Below, in pieces: positions 1 to 8,211 of a DNA stretch of 64,000 bases. The notes under the pieces are model-generated. The model was not told where the DNA came from. It made no database searches and saw nothing but the letters and a program-made list of their open reading frames with translations. The position numbers and the translations under genes are program-made. The DNA lies in NCBI RefSeq assembly GCF_049195245.1, contig NZ_JBMIRR010000027.1, forward strand, positions 868,001 to 932,000. The letters run 5' to 3'. The stretch is from Arenimonas sp049195245. Its GTDB lineage: Bacteria > Pseudomonadota > Gammaproteobacteria > Xanthomonadales > Xanthomonadaceae. Numbering within the stretch: the stretch's first letter is position 1; each line of letters begins with the position of its first letter.

Positions 1-946
1 GTCTGGTGACAGACTCCATGGTTGTCCATCCTCCCAACTCCCTAACCTCATCGGGCGTCGCCCCAGCCTCTACAAGCGCTCCGACCATTCCTGATCGCAG
101 CGAACTCGCCAAGCGAACGATATCCGGAAGCGACTTCCTTTCACAGAAGTTGGCGAGACTCTGTTTCCAAGCTTCGCTCTGGAAAGGCAGGTTCCGCCGT
201 GTGACGAACAGCGGTCCGTCGCTTCCCGAGCGCCCTCGATTCGCATAGGCGATCCACTGCATCGTGAGCGGCGTCACGTACGCACTAAGCCCGCTGTCGC
301 CATACGTCGTTCTATTGAGCGTGATGCGACCACTCCCGTCCGCAGCCTGGAGAAGTGCATGTCTGCTCACTGCAGATTTGTGCCACTCACCATCAATGCG
401 AAGACCAAAGATCTCATCTAGTCGGGCGAGAGTGTCCTGAATCAACAGAATCGGAGCCACCAACCTAGCCTCAAAAGGATCTTCAGGATTCGCCGCATTG
501 ACGACTTTGTGAACGTCTGACCAACTCGCCTTCGGGCGAACTGGGAATTCCTTAGATACCGATCCACGCGCTCGCTGCGCTTCGGCCTGAATACGTTGGA
601 CTGTCGACTCGCAGCTTTGATCTAACCAGCCGAGGTGTCCGAGAGAAGCTTTGACCACCCATAACGCTCTACAGAGGCTGGCGATTGATGACCCACTCGC
701 AGTTAGTTCACCGAAGTAGTCAATCACGGAGTCGGCCGCGTACGGGGCATTTCTGGATTGAGCTTGCGCGTACCAGTTCATCCACTTGGTAAGATCACAC
801 TTGACGGCTCGCTGCGCGCTTGGCGATAGACTGCTGAGCCACTTAGAAAAGCTACGCAATACGGATGACCGGTCGTCCTCATTTAGCCGTGCCGAGACAA
901 GCAATCGGGCGAATGCGTCAAGCGTATTGTTGAGGAGGTTAGTCAC
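1..946 (-). CDS. Tyrosine recombinase/integrase, C-terminus beyond the window
   Basis: The minus strand is open from a TGA at 983-985 down to base 1. The frame encodes an N-terminal SAM-like core-binding region (around SSLSPSAQRAVKCDLTKW) followed by a catalytic domain of the phage/Xer type. Visible landmarks are LARLDEIFGLR (box I Arg), RTTYGDSG where relatives usually have a Lys (SKTDxEG-like), SSLRSG (box II Arg, with Ser in the usual His position) and GGW (Trp in the His/Trp position). The nucleophile Tyr would lie just outside the window. The start is uncertain: GTG at 946 is the most upstream candidate, TTG codons at 904 and 859 and ATG at 781 are alternatives, and no convincing ribosome site marks any of them. 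Base composition is clearly less GC-rich than the genes from 1190 onward, suggesting transferred DNA. The family call is from motif reading; activity is uncertain because two catalytic positions differ. Confidence 0.75.
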   Translation of the reverse strand, partial: MTNLLNNTLDAFARLLVSARLNEDDRSSVLRSFSKWLSSLSPSAQRAVKCDLTKWMNWYAQAQSRNAPYAADSVIDYFGELTASGSSIASLCRALWVVKASLGHLGWLDQSCESTVQRIQAEAQRARGSVSKEFPVRPKASWSDVHKVVNAANPEDPFEARLVAPILLIQDTLARLDEIFGLRIDGEWHKSAVSRHALLQAADGSGRITLNRTTYGDSGLSAYVTPLTMQWIAYANRGRSGSDGPLFVTRRNLPFQSEAWKQSLANFCERKSLPDIVRLASSLRSGMVGALVEAGATPDEVRELGGWTTMESVTR

Positions 947-1189
947 GACACTACGGGCTCGAGCAAGGCGACTGCTCCAGACTCAACAAATCCGCGCTTG
1001 GGGGCAAGCCCGCGCCGGTAGGCAGATTTGCGAGATCCGACAGAGTTAGCCCATCCGCCAGGGTTAGCCCTTGAACGCCAATGTAAGGGCATTGACGACA
1101 ATTACCGACCGAGGCTGGGCCAATCTCTTACTTGACATAATATACATTATGCGAAGTACATCATATACCAACTAGCGCTCGAAAACGCG
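947..1189. other. Non-coding junction region
   Basis: No convincing gene lies between the recombinase start region and the DUF3817 gene. The segment holds a short GCTTG/CAAGC hairpin near 996-1009, a repeated GTTAGCCC near 1045-1070 and the dif-like site at 1130-1157. GC content rises sharply on the right side, so this looks like the boundary between an acquired element and the resident chromosome. That boundary is an inference from composition and from the dif-like site. Confidence 0.6.
1130..1157 (-). other. dif: dif-like XerC/XerD recombination site
   Basis: Read on the minus strand, this 28-bp segment contains the core CGCATAATGTATATTATGT. That is the XerC inner arm (CGCATAA), the 6-bp centre TGTATA and the XerD arm (TTATGT) of canonical bacterial dif sites. 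By my comparison with the well-known E. coli dif it agrees at 23 of 28 positions, with all 19 inner bases identical and the differences at the outer ends. It is either the chromosomal dimer-resolution site or one end (att) of an element integrated at dif by XerCD. The neighbouring recombinase fragment and the low-GC DNA to the left favour an integrated element, with the host dif at this junction. Confidence 0.85.
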
Positions 1190-1483
1190 TCAACCCGCAG
1201 CTTCCGCCCTAATCTCACGCTTCAGACGGCGATCCAGAACCAGGAACCCAAACGGCACCACGGAACTGAGCAAGGCCCCCGCCCACACCAGCACCGACCA
1301 CCGCCGAACATGGCTCACCACCAGCGACACCAGCACATAGACCAGCCAAAGCACCCCGTGGGTCATGCCCACCGGCCAGACGAAGTCATGACCAAACTGG
1401 TACTTGGCCGGCATCGCAATGAACAGCAGCGTGATCAGCGAAAGCCCCTCAACCAGGCTGAGGATGCGGAAAGCCTTGAGCAT
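1190..1483 (-). CDS. DUF3817 family membrane protein
   Basis: Small integral membrane protein of about 97 residues. It starts MLKAFRILSLVEGLSL and continues with MPAKYQFG and MTHGVLWLVY, the pattern of the DUF3817 family (Leu-rich first helix with a Glu, then an MP-x-KY turn, three predicted helices, basic tail RRLKREIR). No biochemical role is established for the family. I chose ATG at 1483 because family members begin a few residues before LKAFR. A TTG at 1537 would add 18 residues without homology support. It follows the metallopeptidase gene on the same strand and probably shares its transcript. Confidence 0.75.
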   Translation of the reverse strand: MLKAFRILSLVEGLSLITLLFIAMPAKYQFGHDFVWPVGMTHGVLWLVYVLVSLVVSHVRRWSVLVWAGALLSSVVPFGFLVLDRRLKREIRAEAAG

Positions 1484-1549
1484 GCGCGGGAACCCCGAAT
1501 GGACGATGCCACTCAATACCAGAGACCGTCCGGCCAATCCAAGCCCGGC

Positions 1550-2074
1550 TCACTCCACGTTGCCGGGTCCGGGACCTGTCAACGCCGGCAGCTCCTGCAG
1601 CGTCAGATACAGCCGCAAGTCGAACTCCAGCTGGTGGTAGTCCGGCGCCATGTGGGTGCACAGCTGGTAGAAGGCCCGGCCATGCTCGGCCTCCCGCAGG
1701 TGCGCCAGCTCGTGCACCACGATCATGCGCAGGAAATCCGCCGGCGCGTCGCGGAACAGCGCAGCGATGTGGATCTCGCGGCTGGCCCGCAGCCGACCCC
1801 CGTGCTGGCGCGAAATCGCGGTGTGCGTGCCCAGCGCATGTTTCATCACCTGCATCCGGCTGTCGTACGCAACCCTGGCCAGCGGCACCGACTTGCGCAG
1901 GTGCCGGTCCTTCAGCGCCTGCACGTAGTCGTAGAGCTGCCCGTCGTTGCGCACCGCATGCTGCTCGCCATACTTTCCGGCCAGCACATCGGCCAGCCGG
2001 CCTTGGGCGATCAGGTCCCGCACCTGCGCCTGCAGGGGTTCGGGGTAGCCGGCCAGGTATTTGAGCGTTGCCAT
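1550..2074 (-). CDS. YgjP-like (DUF45/M48-type) zinc metallopeptidase
   Basis: A 174-residue protein with HELAHLREAEHGRAFYQLC at about residues 121-139. HExxH (121-125) supplies two zinc ligands and the catalytic Glu, and His131 in the following EHG is the likely third ligand. This is the YgjP/WLM-like arrangement. Known relatives are small cytosolic gluzincin-like proteins of poorly defined substrate. Length and motif position fit a complete protein. It reads leftward, is followed by the DUF3817 gene and faces away from the DUF2058 gene at 2147, so a divergent promoter region lies at 2075-2146. The substrate is unknown. Confidence 0.8.
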   Translation of the reverse strand: MATLKYLAGYPEPLQAQVRDLIAQGRLADVLAGKYGEQHAVRNDGQLYDYVQALKDRHLRKSVPLARVAYDSRMQVMKHALGTHTAISRQHGGRLRASREIHIAALFRDAPADFLRMIVVHELAHLREAEHGRAFYQLCTHMAPDYHQLEFDLRLYLTLQELPALTGPGPGNVE

Positions 2075-2146
2075 GCTTGCGCCTTGCCTGCTTCGCCGCG
2101 GGTCAGGGCCGTATGATGGGGTGCAGTCCCACTACAAGACAGCCCC

Positions 2147-2701
2147 ATGGCCAAAGGCAACCCGCTCCAGGAACAGCTGCTCAAGGCTGGCCTGGTCAAG
2201 AAATCCAAGCTTGCGGAGGTGGCGCGCAGCCAGGAAAAGGCGCGCCAGGGCAAGGCCCCTGCCCCCTCCGACGACATCGCTCGCGAGGCGGCCCAGGCCC
2301 GCGCTGACAAGGCGGAACGCGATCGCGCGCTGGCTGCCGAACGCAAGGCGCAAGCCCGGCTGGCCGAACTGGCCGCGCAGGCCCGGCAGATCATTACGGA
2401 CAAGAAGCTGCCGCGCACCGGCGACAGCGAATACCGCTTCAACGCCGACGGCGCCATCCGCACGGTGCTGGTGGACGACGACCTGCGCCGCAAGCTGGCT
2501 TCGGGCGCGGTGGTGATCGTGCGCCTGGGCGATCGCTACGAGCTGCTGCCCAGACGCGCGGGCGAGCAGGTGCGCGAACGCGATGCGAGCCTGGTGGTGC
2601 TCGACCACGGCCTGCCGGGAGCGGCAGCGCCCGACGAGGCCAGTGCCGAAGACGACGCGTACTACGCGCGCTTCAAGGTGCCCGACGACCTGGTGTGGTG
2701 A
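2147..2701 (+). CDS. DUF2058 family protein (YaiL-like)
   Basis: A 184-residue soluble protein beginning MAKGNPLQEQLLKAGLV. A highly charged Ala/Lys/Arg/Glu-rich helical segment (about 25-80) follows, and then a folded part with DSEYRFNADG and a Tyr-rich end (YYARFKVPDDLVW). This is the DUF2058/YaiL architecture. E. coli YaiL is described as nucleoid- or polynucleotide-associated, but its function is not settled. The long charged helix fits nucleic-acid or ribosome association; that is inference. It is a single gene, divergent from the YgjP-like peptidase. Confidence 0.85.
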   Translation: MAKGNPLQEQLLKAGLVKKSKLAEVARSQEKARQGKAPAPSDDIAREAAQARADKAERDRALAAERKAQARLAELAAQARQIITDKKLPRTGDSEYRFNADGAIRTVLVDDDLRRKLASGAVVIVRLGDRYELLPRRAGEQVRERDASLVVLDHGLPGAAAPDEASAEDDAYYARFKVPDDLVW

Positions 2702-2814
2702 CCCTGCGGGCCGCGGAATTCTCTGTGCGGCTTCGCACATACCCTGCCCCACCGCGTGGCTAGACTCCGGGCATGGGGCGGCTTCCGATTCGCCCACGCC
2801 GAGGGAGGAACAGC

Positions 2815-3225
2815 ATGAAGTGCATCTTCGCGGCCACGCCGTACAGCTTCTCCATCCAGTACCACGCCTACGCGCTGGTGGCCCTGCATGCCGACACCGC
2901 GTGGACGATGAGCATCGAGGGCTTCGCCGCCGAGTTCCGCATGCAGGAATGCGAGCATGGGCAGGCGGGCATCGACGAGTCCTGCGCCGTGTTCGTGCCG
3001 GTATCGCTGGGCCGGCGCGGGGCGCGCCTGCTGCTTACCGCCTTCAATGCCGCCCACCCCGGCGTGCTGCCGCCATCCCTCCATTTCCAGTTCAACCGCG
3101 AACACTGGTGGCAGCCCGCGCGGCGAGGCCTGCCGGCACTGGCACGGGACCACGATGGCACCGTGACCTGCCCGCGTACCGGCCGGGTGACCCGGCGGTG
3201 GAGACGACCCGCCGAGATGGCCTGA
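2815..3225 (+). CDS. Hypothetical protein
   Basis: I do not recognise this 136-residue protein. The start at ATG 2815 is chosen because GGGAGGAAC lies just upstream; an upstream in-frame ATG at 2773 lacks such a site. The sequence begins MKCIFAATPYSFSIQYHAY and has no signal peptide or membrane helix. It includes two aromatic patches (HFQFNREHWW) and a very basic end (RTGRVTRRWRRP). Codon use matches the surrounding core genes, so it is probably a real, lineage-restricted gene. It converges on the CBS-domain gene with 15 bases between stops. Confidence 0.6.
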   Translation: MKCIFAATPYSFSIQYHAYALVALHADTAWTMSIEGFAAEFRMQECEHGQAGIDESCAVFVPVSLGRRGARLLLTAFNAAHPGVLPPSLHFQFNREHWWQPARRGLPALARDHDGTVTCPRTGRVTRRWRRPAEMA

Positions 3226-3240
3226 ACCGGCGCGCCCTTC

Positions 3241-3654
3241 TCAGTGCGGCTGCGCGGTCGCGTCCAGCAGGTCGTCGGTGGCCGAAAGGTCGTTGGCACT
3301 GGCGATGTTGGCCAGCGAAACGATGCCCACCAGCCGCTTGTCGCGCGACAGCACCGCGATGCGCCGGATCTGCAGCTGGGCCATGTTGGCCGCCACCGAT
3401 TCCACGTCCTCGTCCTCGTAGCAGTACTTGACGCCGTCGGACATCACGCGGGTGACGGCCTCGTCGCCCGACAGGCCTTCGGCCAGACCTCGTATGACCA
3501 GGTCGCGGTCGGTCACCATGCCCACCAGGGTGTCCCCGCTGTTGACCGGCAGGCTGCCGACGTCGTGCTCGCGCATCAGGCGGGCCGCCTCGGCCAGGGT
3601 GGTGGTTTCTTCGATCACGCGGACACCGCGCGTCATCACTTCGGACACTCGCAT
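3241..3654 (-). CDS. Twin CBS-domain protein
   Basis: A 137-residue protein composed almost entirely of two CBS motifs, roughly residues 1-58 (MRVSEVMTRGVRV ... GMVTDRDLVIR) and 68-122 (VMSDGVKYCYEDEDV ... GIVSLANIA). Stand-alone CBS pairs bind adenine nucleotides (AMP, ATP, SAM or similar) and act as small sensory modules. A partner is not evident here. The start at ATG 3654 follows GGGAGAAACGA; longer readings extend into non-conserved sequence. A 171-base non-coding stretch separates it from moeB upstream, so it probably has its own promoter. Confidence 0.85.
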   Translation of the reverse strand: MRVSEVMTRGVRVIEETTTLAEAARLMREHDVGSLPVNSGDTLVGMVTDRDLVIRGLAEGLSGDEAVTRVMSDGVKYCYEDEDVESVAANMAQLQIRRIAVLSRDKRLVGIVSLANIASANDLSATDDLLDATAQPH

Positions 3655-3825
3655 TCGTTTCTCCCAGCGCAGGCAATTAACCAAAGCGTTACAAGAAACA
3701 TGCCAAGGCCCGACCTCCAGCACACCCCGTGGCGGCGCGGGCATGGGCGGCCCGCCGAGCGGGGATGGATGCAGCTTGCGTGATCGGGATTGCCGTTCGC
3801 ACGGCCTTCACCGCGGCCTGCCCGC

Positions 3826-4971
3826 TCAGCGCAGCGCGGGCGCCGAAGCACAGGCCAGCGGATCGTCGCTGTAGCCAGGGAATACCCGGCCGGGTGCGCA
3901 CACCGGACAGGCGGGATCCGGCGCGAGGCGGGTCTCCCGGAATTTCATGGCCAGGGCGTCGAAATGCAGCAGCCGGCCGGCCAGCGAATCGCCCAGCCCC
4001 AGCAGCAGCTTGAGCGCCTCGGTGGCCTGAAGCAGCCCGATCACCCCCGGCAAGACGCCGAGGACGCCGGCTTCGGCGCAGTTGGGCGCATCCTCAGGCG
4101 CCGGCGGTTCCGGGAACAGGCAGCGATAGCAGGGAGCCGTCCCGCGCCGGCGTCCGGCATCGAACACGCTCACCTGCCCTTCGAAGCGATGCACAGCGCC
4201 GTAGACCAGCGGCTTGGCCAGCTGCACGCAGGCATCCGACAGCAGGTAGCGCACGGGGAAATTGTCGGCGCCGTCCACCACCACGTCGGCCGGGGCGACC
4301 AGCGCCGCGACATTGTCCGCGGTGACGCGCACGGGCTCTGTGCGGATGTCGAGCCGCGGATTCAGCGCCGACAGCGCGATGCGCGCCGAGTCCACCTTGC
4401 GCTGGCCGATGCGCGCGTCGGTATGCAGGATCTGCCGCTGCAGGTTGCTGCGATCCACCACGTCGTCGTCGGCCAAGATCAGCTGTCCCACGCCTGCCGC
4501 GGCGAGGTAGTAAGCCGCCGGCGAGCCGAGGCCGCCGGCACCGACCACGAGCACTTTCGCCGCGGCCAGCCTGCGTTGTCCGTCCAGACCCACCTGCGGC
4601 AGCCGCAGGTGGCGCGAATAGCGGTCCAGGAAATCCGCATCCTCGGGTGCACCGGCGTCTTCGGGCAGGCCTTCGGCGCGCCAGCGCTCGAAGCCGCCCA
4701 CCACCGAGGCCAGCTGCGAGTAGCCCTGCGCCTGCAGCGCCTGCGCCGCCAGCAGCGAACGCTTGCCGCTGCCGCAGACCAGCAGCAGGGCGGCGCTGCG
4801 GTCCGGCGCCCAGCGCGCGGGATCGGATTCCAGCGATGCCCGCGGCACCGCGAGCGCGCCCTTGGGCAGACCCAGCGCGTGTTCCCCCGGCTCGCGTACG
4901 TCCACCAGCAGGTGACCGCTGGCCTGCCGTTCGCGGGCCTGGGCCGGGGTGATTTCCTCGATCGGGGGCAT
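3826..4971 (-). CDS. moeB: Rhodanese-MoeB fusion, MoaD/ThiS-type adenylyltransferase
   Basis: A 381-residue fusion. Residues 1-105 form a rhodanese domain with active-site Cys66 in VCGSGKRS. From about 117 (RYSRHLRLP) onward it is a ThiF/MoeB E1-like enzyme with the ATP loop GAGGLGSP (144-151), the RSNLQRQ segment and zinc Cys pairs CYRC and CPVC. MoeB adenylates the C-terminal glycine of the MoaD subunit of molybdopterin synthase. The rhodanese part suggests that the same protein also delivers persulfide sulfur; in the eukaryotic Uba4/MOCS3 relatives the rhodanese is C-terminal, here it is N-terminal. It lies 9 bases after moeA in the der-mobA-moeA-moeB string. No strong ribosome site is visible, suggesting translational coupling. 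Confidence 0.9.
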   Translation of the reverse strand: MPPIEEITPAQARERQASGHLLVDVREPGEHALGLPKGALAVPRASLESDPARWAPDRSAALLLVCGSGKRSLLAAQALQAQGYSQLASVVGGFERWRAEGLPEDAGAPEDADFLDRYSRHLRLPQVGLDGQRRLAAAKVLVVGAGGLGSPAAYYLAAAGVGQLILADDDVVDRSNLQRQILHTDARIGQRKVDSARIALSALNPRLDIRTEPVRVTADNVAALVAPADVVVDGADNFPVRYLLSDACVQLAKPLVYGAVHRFEGQVSVFDAGRRRGTAPCYRCLFPEPPAPEDAPNCAEAGVLGVLPGVIGLLQATEALKLLLGLGDSLAGRLLHFDALAMKFRETRLAPDPACPVCAPGRVFPGYSDDPLACASAPALR

Positions 4972-4980
4972 CGCCGCAGT

Positions 4981-6216
4981 CTAGCCGCGCTGGCCCGGGT
5001 AAGGCAGCACGTCCACGACATCGCCCTGCGCGTACTCCCCTGCCCCTTCCGGCAGGCAGATCAGGGCATTGGCATCGGCGGCCGCGCGCAGCCGGTGCGA
5101 GGCCACGGCGGGATTGGGCCGCACCTGCAGCTGGCCCTGGGCATCGCAGGCCAGGTCGCCGCGCATGAACTCCATTCGCGAATGGCCCTTGCTGATCGGT
5201 GCGGCCAGGCGCGCGCGCCACGGTGACGGCGCGGCGGCCTGTCCCTGCAGCGCGGCCAGCAGATCACGGCCCAGCGTCAGGAAGGTCGCAAGCACCGACA
5301 CCGGGTTGCCCGGCAGGCCCAGCAGCAGCGCATCGTCGAGCCGGCCGAACAGCACCGGCATGCCGGGCTTCATGCGCACCTTCCAGAAGTGCACCTGGCC
5401 ATGTTCGCGCAGCAGCGCAGGCAGGTGGTCCTTCTCGCCAGCCGACACACCGCCGCAGGTGATGATCAGGTCGAAGGCGAACGAGGCGTCGCGCAGGGCG
5501 GCCGTGATCCGCGCGGGATCGTCCGGCAGCACCGGGGGCGATACCGGCTCGTAGCCTTCGGCGATCAGCAGCGTCTGCAGCAGCACGCGGTTGCTGTCGT
5601 GGATCTCGCCCGGAGCCAGCGCCTGGCCGGGCGGACGCAGTTCGTCGCCGGTGGTGAAGAGGGCCACGGTGGGACGCCGGTGCACGGGCAGGTCGGGCAG
5701 GCCCAGCGCGGCCGCCAGGCTCAGCCGCGCCGGCGTCAGGCATTCGCCTGCGCGCAGCACGATCTCGCCCACCGCCACGTCTTCGCCCGCGTAGCGCACG
5801 TGCTGGCCCTCGCGCACGGGCTCGAGCGGCATCACGTGGCCGTCGGCCTCGCGCGCGTTTTCCTTGATCAGCACGCTGTCGGCACCGCGTGGCATCGGTG
5901 CGCCGGTGGTGATGCGGATGCACTGCCCTGCCCCGAGTTCCAGGCCCCGGCTGGAGCCCGCGAACTGCTCGCCCGCGAGCACCAGGCCGGACGCGCCGGC
6001 CGCGTTCGCTTCCCGCGCGCGCACCGCGTAGCCATCCATCGCGGAATTGTCGAAGCCGGGCAGCGGCAGGCCCGCGACCACGTCTTCGGCAAGCACCGCG
6101 CCCAGCGCCCGCGACAGCGGGCGGCGGACGATTTCAAGTCGGGATTCCGCGCCGACGCGGCGCATGATGTCTTGCGCCTGTTCGAAAGAGATGCCGATGG
6201 CTTCGCCCGGGCTCAT
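4981..6216 (-). CDS. moeA: Molybdopterin molybdotransferase MoeA
   Basis: A 411-residue enzyme that inserts molybdate into adenylylated molybdopterin, the last step of Mo-cofactor assembly. Recognisable family motifs are PGFDNSAMDGYA, TTGDELRPPG, GEIHDSNRVLL, GGVSAGEKDH, KPGMPVLFGR and LGLPGNPVS, and the length is normal. Its ATG overlaps the mobA stop as ATGA, so the two are translationally coupled. The products serve molybdoenzymes such as MsrP encoded at 36.2 kb. Confidence 0.95.
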   Translation of the reverse strand: MSPGEAIGISFEQAQDIMRRVGAESRLEIVRRPLSRALGAVLAEDVVAGLPLPGFDNSAMDGYAVRAREANAAGASGLVLAGEQFAGSSRGLELGAGQCIRITTGAPMPRGADSVLIKENAREADGHVMPLEPVREGQHVRYAGEDVAVGEIVLRAGECLTPARLSLAAALGLPDLPVHRRPTVALFTTGDELRPPGQALAPGEIHDSNRVLLQTLLIAEGYEPVSPPVLPDDPARITAALRDASFAFDLIITCGGVSAGEKDHLPALLREHGQVHFWKVRMKPGMPVLFGRLDDALLLGLPGNPVSVLATFLTLGRDLLAALQGQAAAPSPWRARLAAPISKGHSRMEFMRGDLACDAQGQLQVRPNPAVASHRLRAAADANALICLPEGAGEYAQGDVVDVLPYPGQRG

Positions 6217-6788
6217 GCGGAGTCTGGCTCCTGCAGGTCGTCGGGCGTGTTGAGGTTGCCCAGCAGCTTGGGCGAGATATCCAGCCGGGCCATGTCCAGC
6301 CGACCCACCACGCGGTGGGCGGCGGATTCACCGGCATCGAGCAGCGCGGTGGCCGCGGCCAGCAAGGCCGGCGCGCGCCACAGCGCCAGCAGCGGCTGCA
6401 GCCCGCTGGCGTCCTTCACCACCACGCCTTCGCGCGCGGCGGAGGCACGCAGCGCCTCGGGCAGTTCCTCCGGCAGGCGATGCAGGTCCACGGGCGCGGT
6501 GAGCAGCCAGGGAGTGGTGCAGGCGGCCGCCAGGGCCTCCAGCGCCGCGAGCGGACCCGCGAAATCGGCGCGCCGGTCGAACACGGGCTGCACGCCGAGC
6601 TTTTCAAATCGTGGATCCGGAGTGCGTGCACTGACCAGCCGCGCGGCCCAGGTGCCCGGGAAGGCCGACAGCGTGTTCTGCAGCAGGAAGCGACCGCGAT
6701 GCATCACCCAGGCCTTGTCGCTGCCGCCCAGGCGCTGGCCGCGGCCGCCGGCGAGCACGCCCAGGGTGATCGCGGTGCGCGGGATCAT
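6213..6788 (-). CDS. mobA: Molybdenum cofactor guanylyltransferase MobA
   Basis: A 191-residue nucleotidyltransferase that attaches GMP to molybdopterin. The N-terminal nucleotide-binding signature LAGGRGQRLGG (12-22) is followed by DKAW with the catalytic Lys25. The central TTPWLLTAPVDL stands in the position of the usual CDxP metal-binding segment (here APVD), so that motif is somewhat divergent. The start at ATG 6788 overlaps the der stop as ATGA, and the end overlaps moeA in the same way; both overlaps support the coordinates. Longer readings of the frame run into der antisense and are not coding. Confidence 0.88.
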   Translation of the reverse strand: MIPRTAITLGVLAGGRGQRLGGSDKAWVMHRGRFLLQNTLSAFPGTWAARLVSARTPDPRFEKLGVQPVFDRRADFAGPLAALEALAAACTTPWLLTAPVDLHRLPEELPEALRASAAREGVVVKDASGLQPLLALWRAPALLAAATALLDAGESAAHRVVGRLDMARLDISPKLLGNLNTPDDLQEPDSA

Positions 6789-8182
6789 TTGCCCTTGACG
6801 TGTTTCATCAGGCGGCGCTTGGCCTTGACCTGGCGCTCGGTGAGCACGTTCTTCTTGCCTTCGTACGGATTGGCGCCTTCCTTGAACACGAAGCGGATCG
6901 GCGTGCCCACCAGCTTGAAGCGCTTGCGGAAGAAATTCTCCAGGTACCGGCGATAGCTCTCGGTCAGCGACTTGAGGCGGTTGCCGTGCACGATGAAGGT
7001 GGGCGGATTGGCGCCGCCGGGATGGGCGAACTTCATCTTCGCCACGTGCCCGCGCACGACCGGCGGCGAGAAGCTCTCGACCGCGATCTCCAGCGCCTTG
7101 GTGGTTTCGGCCGTGCTGAACTCGTAGGTGGCCGAGGCGTGCGCGCGGTGGATGGCCTTGAACAGGTCCTTGAGGCCGGTGCCGTTCTTGGCCGAGATGG
7201 TGATGCGCTCGGCCCACTCGCAGAACGACAGCTTGCGCTCGAGCATCGAGATCGCCTGCTCGCGCGTGTACTTGTCCTGGCCGTCCCACTTGTTCACGGC
7301 GATCACCAGGGCACGGCCGGAATCGAGCACGTGCCCCAGCACGGTGGCGTCCTGCTCGGTCACGCCTTCGCCGGCGTCAAGCAGCACCACGGCCACCTGG
7401 CAGTTCTCGATGGCCTGCAGGGTCTTGAAGACGCTGAACTTTTCCACCGCCTCCTCGACCTTGGCCCGGCGGCGCAGGCCGGCGGTGTCGATCAGCAGGT
7501 AGGGTTTGCCGTCGCGCTCCATCTCCACCGCGATCGAATCGCGGGTGGTGCCGGGCACGTCGGAAGCGATCATGCGCTCCTCGCCCAGCAGGCGGTTCAC
7601 CAGCGTGGACTTGCCGACGTTGGGGCGGCCCAGGAAGGCGATGCGGATGCGCGACGGATCGTCGGTGAGCACTTCCACGTCGCGCTCGGCCGGAAGCTCC
7701 GGGATCACTTCCTCGAGCAGGTCGGGAATGCCGCGCTGGTGCGCCGCCGCGATCGGGATGGTGCGCTCGACGCCGAAGCGCGCGAACTCGGCCACGACGG
7801 CCTCCTCGTCCATGCCGTCGGTCTTGTTGATGACCAGGAAGAAGCGGCGGCCGCTCTTGCGCAGCCAGGACAGGATGTTCTCGTCCAGCGCCGACGGGCC
7901 TTCGCGGCCATCGACCACGAACAGCACCAGGTCGGCCTCGGCCACGGCCGAGCGCGCCTGGCGCGCGGTGGCGCCGGCCAGGCCTTCCTCGTCACCCGAC
8001 AGGCCACCGGTATCGCACAGCGCGAACGGATGGTCCTCGTCGCGGCGGCAGATGCCGTAATGGCGGTCGCGGGTGACGCCGGGCTCGTCGTGCACGAGCG
8101 CGTCGCGGCTGCGCGTTAGCGCGTTGAAGATCGTGGACTTGCCGACATTCGGCCGGCCGACCAGAGCGACCAATGGCAACAC
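6785..8182 (-). CDS. der: Ribosome biogenesis GTPase Der (EngA)
   Basis: A 465-residue double GTPase essential for 50S subunit maturation. G domain 1 begins at GRPNVGKS (9-16) with DTGG and NKTD. G domain 2 repeats GRPNVGKST, DTAGLRRR and NKWD. A KH-like C-terminal domain carries VHGNRLKSL and NPYEGKKN and ends in a basic tail. It starts at GTG 8182, supported by GGAGAG seven bases upstream. Its stop overlaps mobA, placing an essential ribosome factor at the head of a Mo-cofactor string. Upstream lies bamB with a structured 132-base gap. Confidence 0.97.
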   Translation of the reverse strand: MLPLVALVGRPNVGKSTIFNALTRSRDALVHDEPGVTRDRHYGICRRDEDHPFALCDTGGLSGDEEGLAGATARQARSAVAEADLVLFVVDGREGPSALDENILSWLRKSGRRFFLVINKTDGMDEEAVVAEFARFGVERTIPIAAAHQRGIPDLLEEVIPELPAERDVEVLTDDPSRIRIAFLGRPNVGKSTLVNRLLGEERMIASDVPGTTRDSIAVEMERDGKPYLLIDTAGLRRRAKVEEAVEKFSVFKTLQAIENCQVAVVLLDAGEGVTEQDATVLGHVLDSGRALVIAVNKWDGQDKYTREQAISMLERKLSFCEWAERITISAKNGTGLKDLFKAIHRAHASATYEFSTAETTKALEIAVESFSPPVVRGHVAKMKFAHPGGANPPTFIVHGNRLKSLTESYRRYLENFFRKRFKLVGTPIRFVFKEGANPYEGKKNVLTERQVKAKRRLMKHVKGK

Positions 8183-8211
8183 GGGGATCTCTCCTGAAGC
8201 GGTTCGGTTTT

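Noticed and set aside
1..985. Treating the left edge as non-coding because no complete gene fits
   Set aside because: A continuous minus-strand frame with integrase motifs runs off the window edge, so it is a partial gene rather than empty DNA.
786..1049. Plus-strand 87-codon frame
   Set aside because: Overlaps the recombinase frame antisense, is Arg-rich and shows no family features or ribosome site.
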